Below, piece by piece: positions 6,045 through 7,456 of a DNA stretch of 7,456 nucleotides; within the stretch, counting starts at the first letter, position 1, and every line of letters begins with the position of its first letter. The translations under genes were made by a program, and so were the position numbers. The DNA is from Pseudomonadota bacterium. GTDB taxonomy: Bacteria > Myxococcota_A > Polyangia > Fen-1088. Under the pieces are notes generated by a model. That model did not search any database. It was not told the origin of the DNA and worked only from the letters and a program-made list of their open reading frames with translations. The DNA is taken from contig JADGRD010000164.1 of NCBI GenBank assembly GCA_017881285.1, positions 1-7,456 of the forward strand. The letters run 5' to 3'.

Positions 6045-6099
6045 ATGCGCCCGTCGGTGAATCGAAGAATTGAAGCAGTAGTGCCAGTCCCTGACCGAG
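6045..6099. other. Short gap between convergent genes
   Basis: Only 55 bases separate the RNB stop from the stop of the minus-strand surface protein gene. A bulged stem (GGGGCA-TAGA-TGCGCCC, 6036-6052) overlaps the RNB stop codon, but no T-run follows on either strand. I see no clear intrinsic terminator, so 3' ends may overlap or depend on Rho. Confidence 0.4.
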
Positions 6100-6198
6100 C
6101 TATCGCCTGCGACGGCGCAAGAGAAGGAGCGCCGAGGCCGCGATGATCAAAATGGATGGTGCGGGCACGCTTCCGTGCGAGCCGAGGTTGCACGTGCA
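6100..6198 (-). other. MYXO-CTERM-type sorting signal coding segment
   Basis: The last 33 codons encode GCTCNLGSHGSVPAPS, then the hydrophobic run ILIIAASALLLL, then RRRRR and stop. The order Cys motif, transmembrane helix, Arg cluster at the extreme C-terminus is the three-part design of the MYXO-CTERM signal. It is the best phylum marker in the window. The two lipoproteins at the left instead use lipobox anchoring. Confidence 0.85.
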
Positions 6199-7456
6199 GC
6201 CAGGGGAGCTGCCGCCGGACGGAACGGTGCTGTCGGTACCCGTAGAACCACCTGAGCCGCTCGCCCCACCCTTGCCAGTCGCCCCGCCGGAGCCAATCGA
6301 ACCACCCGTGCCAACCGCGCCGCCCGAGCTAGTCGCGCCACCCGAGCCAGTCGCGCCGCCCGAGCCGCTCGCCCCACCCAAGCCATTCGCACCGCCCGAG
6401 CCAGTTGCACCAGCGGAGCCGCTCGCGCCGCCCCTGGCAGTCGCACCACCGGAGCCGCTCGCGCCGCCGGTGGCCGGACGCGCATCCCCGCTGGTGCCGG
6501 CGTCCTGCCTTCCCGTCGCGCCCCCTGCGCTGGTCGTACCGCCCGCGCCCGTCGCGCCACCCGAACCAGCGCCACCCATGCCCGTCGCACCGCCAGTTCC
6601 CGTTGCGCCGCCCGCGCCACTGCCGGTCTCACCGTAGAAGGTCACGGCCCCGGTTCCCACCCCCTTGTTAACCCAGCCGCGGCGCTCGAAGGCGACGATC
6701 TCGAGTATGTGCCCGGCATAAAGGCCCTTGCCATCGTCGCTGGTGTCCGGCTCGTTCCACTTGACGAGAGGAATCAGCGCCGAGGTCACCGTGGCGTCGT
6801 CCTTGTCGACAATGCCCAGCGCAGCGGCGCAGGCGGCCTTCGCGAAGACCGTGCTGCCCTGTGCCCCAGCTTGAACGCTGGCCTTCTGTGTGGTGTCCCC
6901 CATGAGATAGAGCGCCGCCTTGGCGATCGTGGCGAGCTCAGTGCTCCCGCTGGCTTGTGACTGGAGGAAAGTCTTCGCAGTCGCGTCGTCCCCCAGGTAG
7001 CCCAGGATGAACATGGCATAGCCGGCGAATCCCACGTCCGCGTCGTTTACCGCGCACTGCAGACGGGCGCGGAAAACGGCGGCACGCGCGCCCAGGGACG
7101 CCTTGCGAACCGCCAGCTCGCCCCCGGCCCACAGGTGCACGTAGTCGTACTTCGATCCCGAGCCCGAGGTCGGTTTGGTCGTGGGACAGCTCGTGCTCGC
7201 CGTGTCCTTGCAATAGGACGGAGACACGGCATCACTGCCCGAGTTCCAGGAGGCCCGTCCCGAGCAATAGAGTTGCAGGAGCTTATCGAGGCCGACGTTG
7301 ACGTCCTCGAAATCCGCCATGGCCTGGTATTGCAGCGACCGTCCTTGGTCGAGGCCCGGGGTGTCGAGGCCGGGCGGGGGCGAGGCCGGGTAGAGCGTAC
7401 CGTCCTTCTTCACGATCATCACCGCCTTCGCGCCCGAGCTCGGGTAGCGGCCGCTC
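6100..7456 (-). CDS. Surface protein with Gly-rich spacer and MYXO-CTERM tail, function unknown (5' end outside window)
   Basis: The reading frame is open to the right edge, so the GTG at 7422 is not the start; 11 further codons are visible upstream of it (ending ...PSSGAKA). In the 451 residues seen there are three parts. The first, to about residue 275, is a folded region with several Cys and Ala-rich helical stretches (FAGYAMFILGYLGDDATAKT; STELATIAKAALYLMGD; STVFAKAACAAALGIVDKDD) that resemble HEAT/ARM-like helical repeats. The second, about 277-415, is a Gly-rich spacer with a 6-residue period. The third is a C-terminal sorting tail: GCTC (Cys420 and Cys422), a hydrophobic helix (about 432-446) and RRRRR at the end. 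This fits the MYXO-CTERM signal known from myxobacteria, thought to be processed by a myxosortase for surface display. No enzymatic motif is recognised. The signal peptide, if any, lies outside the window. Export and anchoring are likely; function is unknown. Confidence 0.85.
   Translation of the reverse strand, partial: SGRYPSSGAKAVMIVKKDGTLYPASPPPGLDTPGLDQGRSLQYQAMADFEDVNVGLDKLLQLYCSGRASWNSGSDAVSPSYCKDTASTSCPTTKPTSGSGSKYDYVHLWAGGELAVRKASLGARAAVFRARLQCAVNDADVGFAGYAMFILGYLGDDATAKTFLQSQASGSTELATIAKAALYLMGDTTQKASVQAGAQGSTVFAKAACAAALGIVDKDDATVTSALIPLVKWNEPDTSDDGKGLYAGHILEIVAFERRGWVNKGVGTGAVTFYGETGSGAGGATGTGGATGMGGAGSGGATGAGGTTSAGGATGRQDAGTSGDARPATGGASGSGGATARGGASGSAGATGSGGANGLGGASGSGGATGSGGATSSGGAVGTGGSIGSGGATGKGGASGSGGSTGTDSTVPSGGSSPGCTCNLGSHGSVPAPSILIIAASALLLLRRRRR
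6211..6630 (-). repeat. 18-bp-periodic Gly-rich spacer coding region
   Basis: About 140 codons encode GG-[AS]-[TSV]-G-x units (GGATGS, GGASGS, GGAVGT, GGATGK), an 18-base period at DNA level that is clearest at 6240-6480. A non-repeat patch (RQDAGTSGDARPATGG) interrupts it at about 6460-6525. It links the folded domain to the MYXO-CTERM tail. Such arrays can change length by slippage or recombination; that is general knowledge, not seen here. Confidence 0.75.

Noticed and set aside
6211..6630. 18-bp periodic array considered as a CRISPR-like or satellite repeat
   Set aside because: The units are contiguous, degenerate and in frame with a protein spacer. There are no unique spacers or leader, so coding repetition explains it.
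6143..6637. Plus-strand proline-rich frame (PVAPPEPLAPP-type repeats)
   Set aside because: It is the antisense reading of the Gly-rich spacer of the MYXO-CTERM protein. The sense strand has a coherent tail with a known sorting signal.

Overview
The window looks like chromosomal DNA from a high-GC myxobacterium-type organism (phylum Myxococcota, possibly Polyangiales). The strongest clue is a C-terminal MYXO-CTERM-type sorting tail: a Cys-x-Cys motif, a hydrophobic helix, then five Arg at the very C-terminus. A second clue is that three separate exported proteins carry long Gly/Ala/Thr/Ser spacers of the GGATGxGG kind, common in that group. No species can be named from the sequence alone.

Layout. 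(1) Bases 1-611, minus strand: the N-terminal part of a lipoprotein with a Gly-rich spacer and the beginning of what looks like a GH5-type (cellulase/mannanase-like) TIM barrel; it runs off the left edge. (2) Bases 841-2754, minus: a complete lipoprotein with a Gly-rich spacer, a right-handed parallel beta-helix and a C-terminal SPAID...DIGAFE module. A hairpin directly after its stop codon may be a terminator. (3) Bases 2755-2949: a divergent intergenic region with two different pairs of short direct repeats (periods 20 and 22 bp). (4) Bases 2950-4416, plus: a B12-binding-type radical SAM enzyme with CxxxCxxC. Its first codons contain a perfect 10-bp inverted repeat in front of a second possible start. 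(5) Bases 4578-6044, plus: an RNase II/RNB-family exoribonuclease with a C-terminal S1-like domain. (6) Bases 6100 to the right edge, minus: a surface protein of unknown function ending in a 6-residue-periodic Gly-rich spacer and the MYXO-CTERM tail; its N-terminus lies outside the window. It converges on the RNB gene with only 55 bp between the stop codons.

How the genes may work together. The two left-hand lipoproteins both look like carbohydrate-binding or carbohydrate-cleaving surface proteins and may serve polysaccharide use. The radical SAM enzyme is divergent from them and could share control through the repeat-rich intergenic region; this is inference. The RNB nuclease is a housekeeping-type RNA-degrading enzyme with no visible link to its neighbours. 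I see no tRNA, rRNA, CRISPR array, transposase or phage gene. I found no convincing new multi-gene system; the most original signals are the regulatory-looking DNA between and just inside the divergent genes at about 2808-2997.
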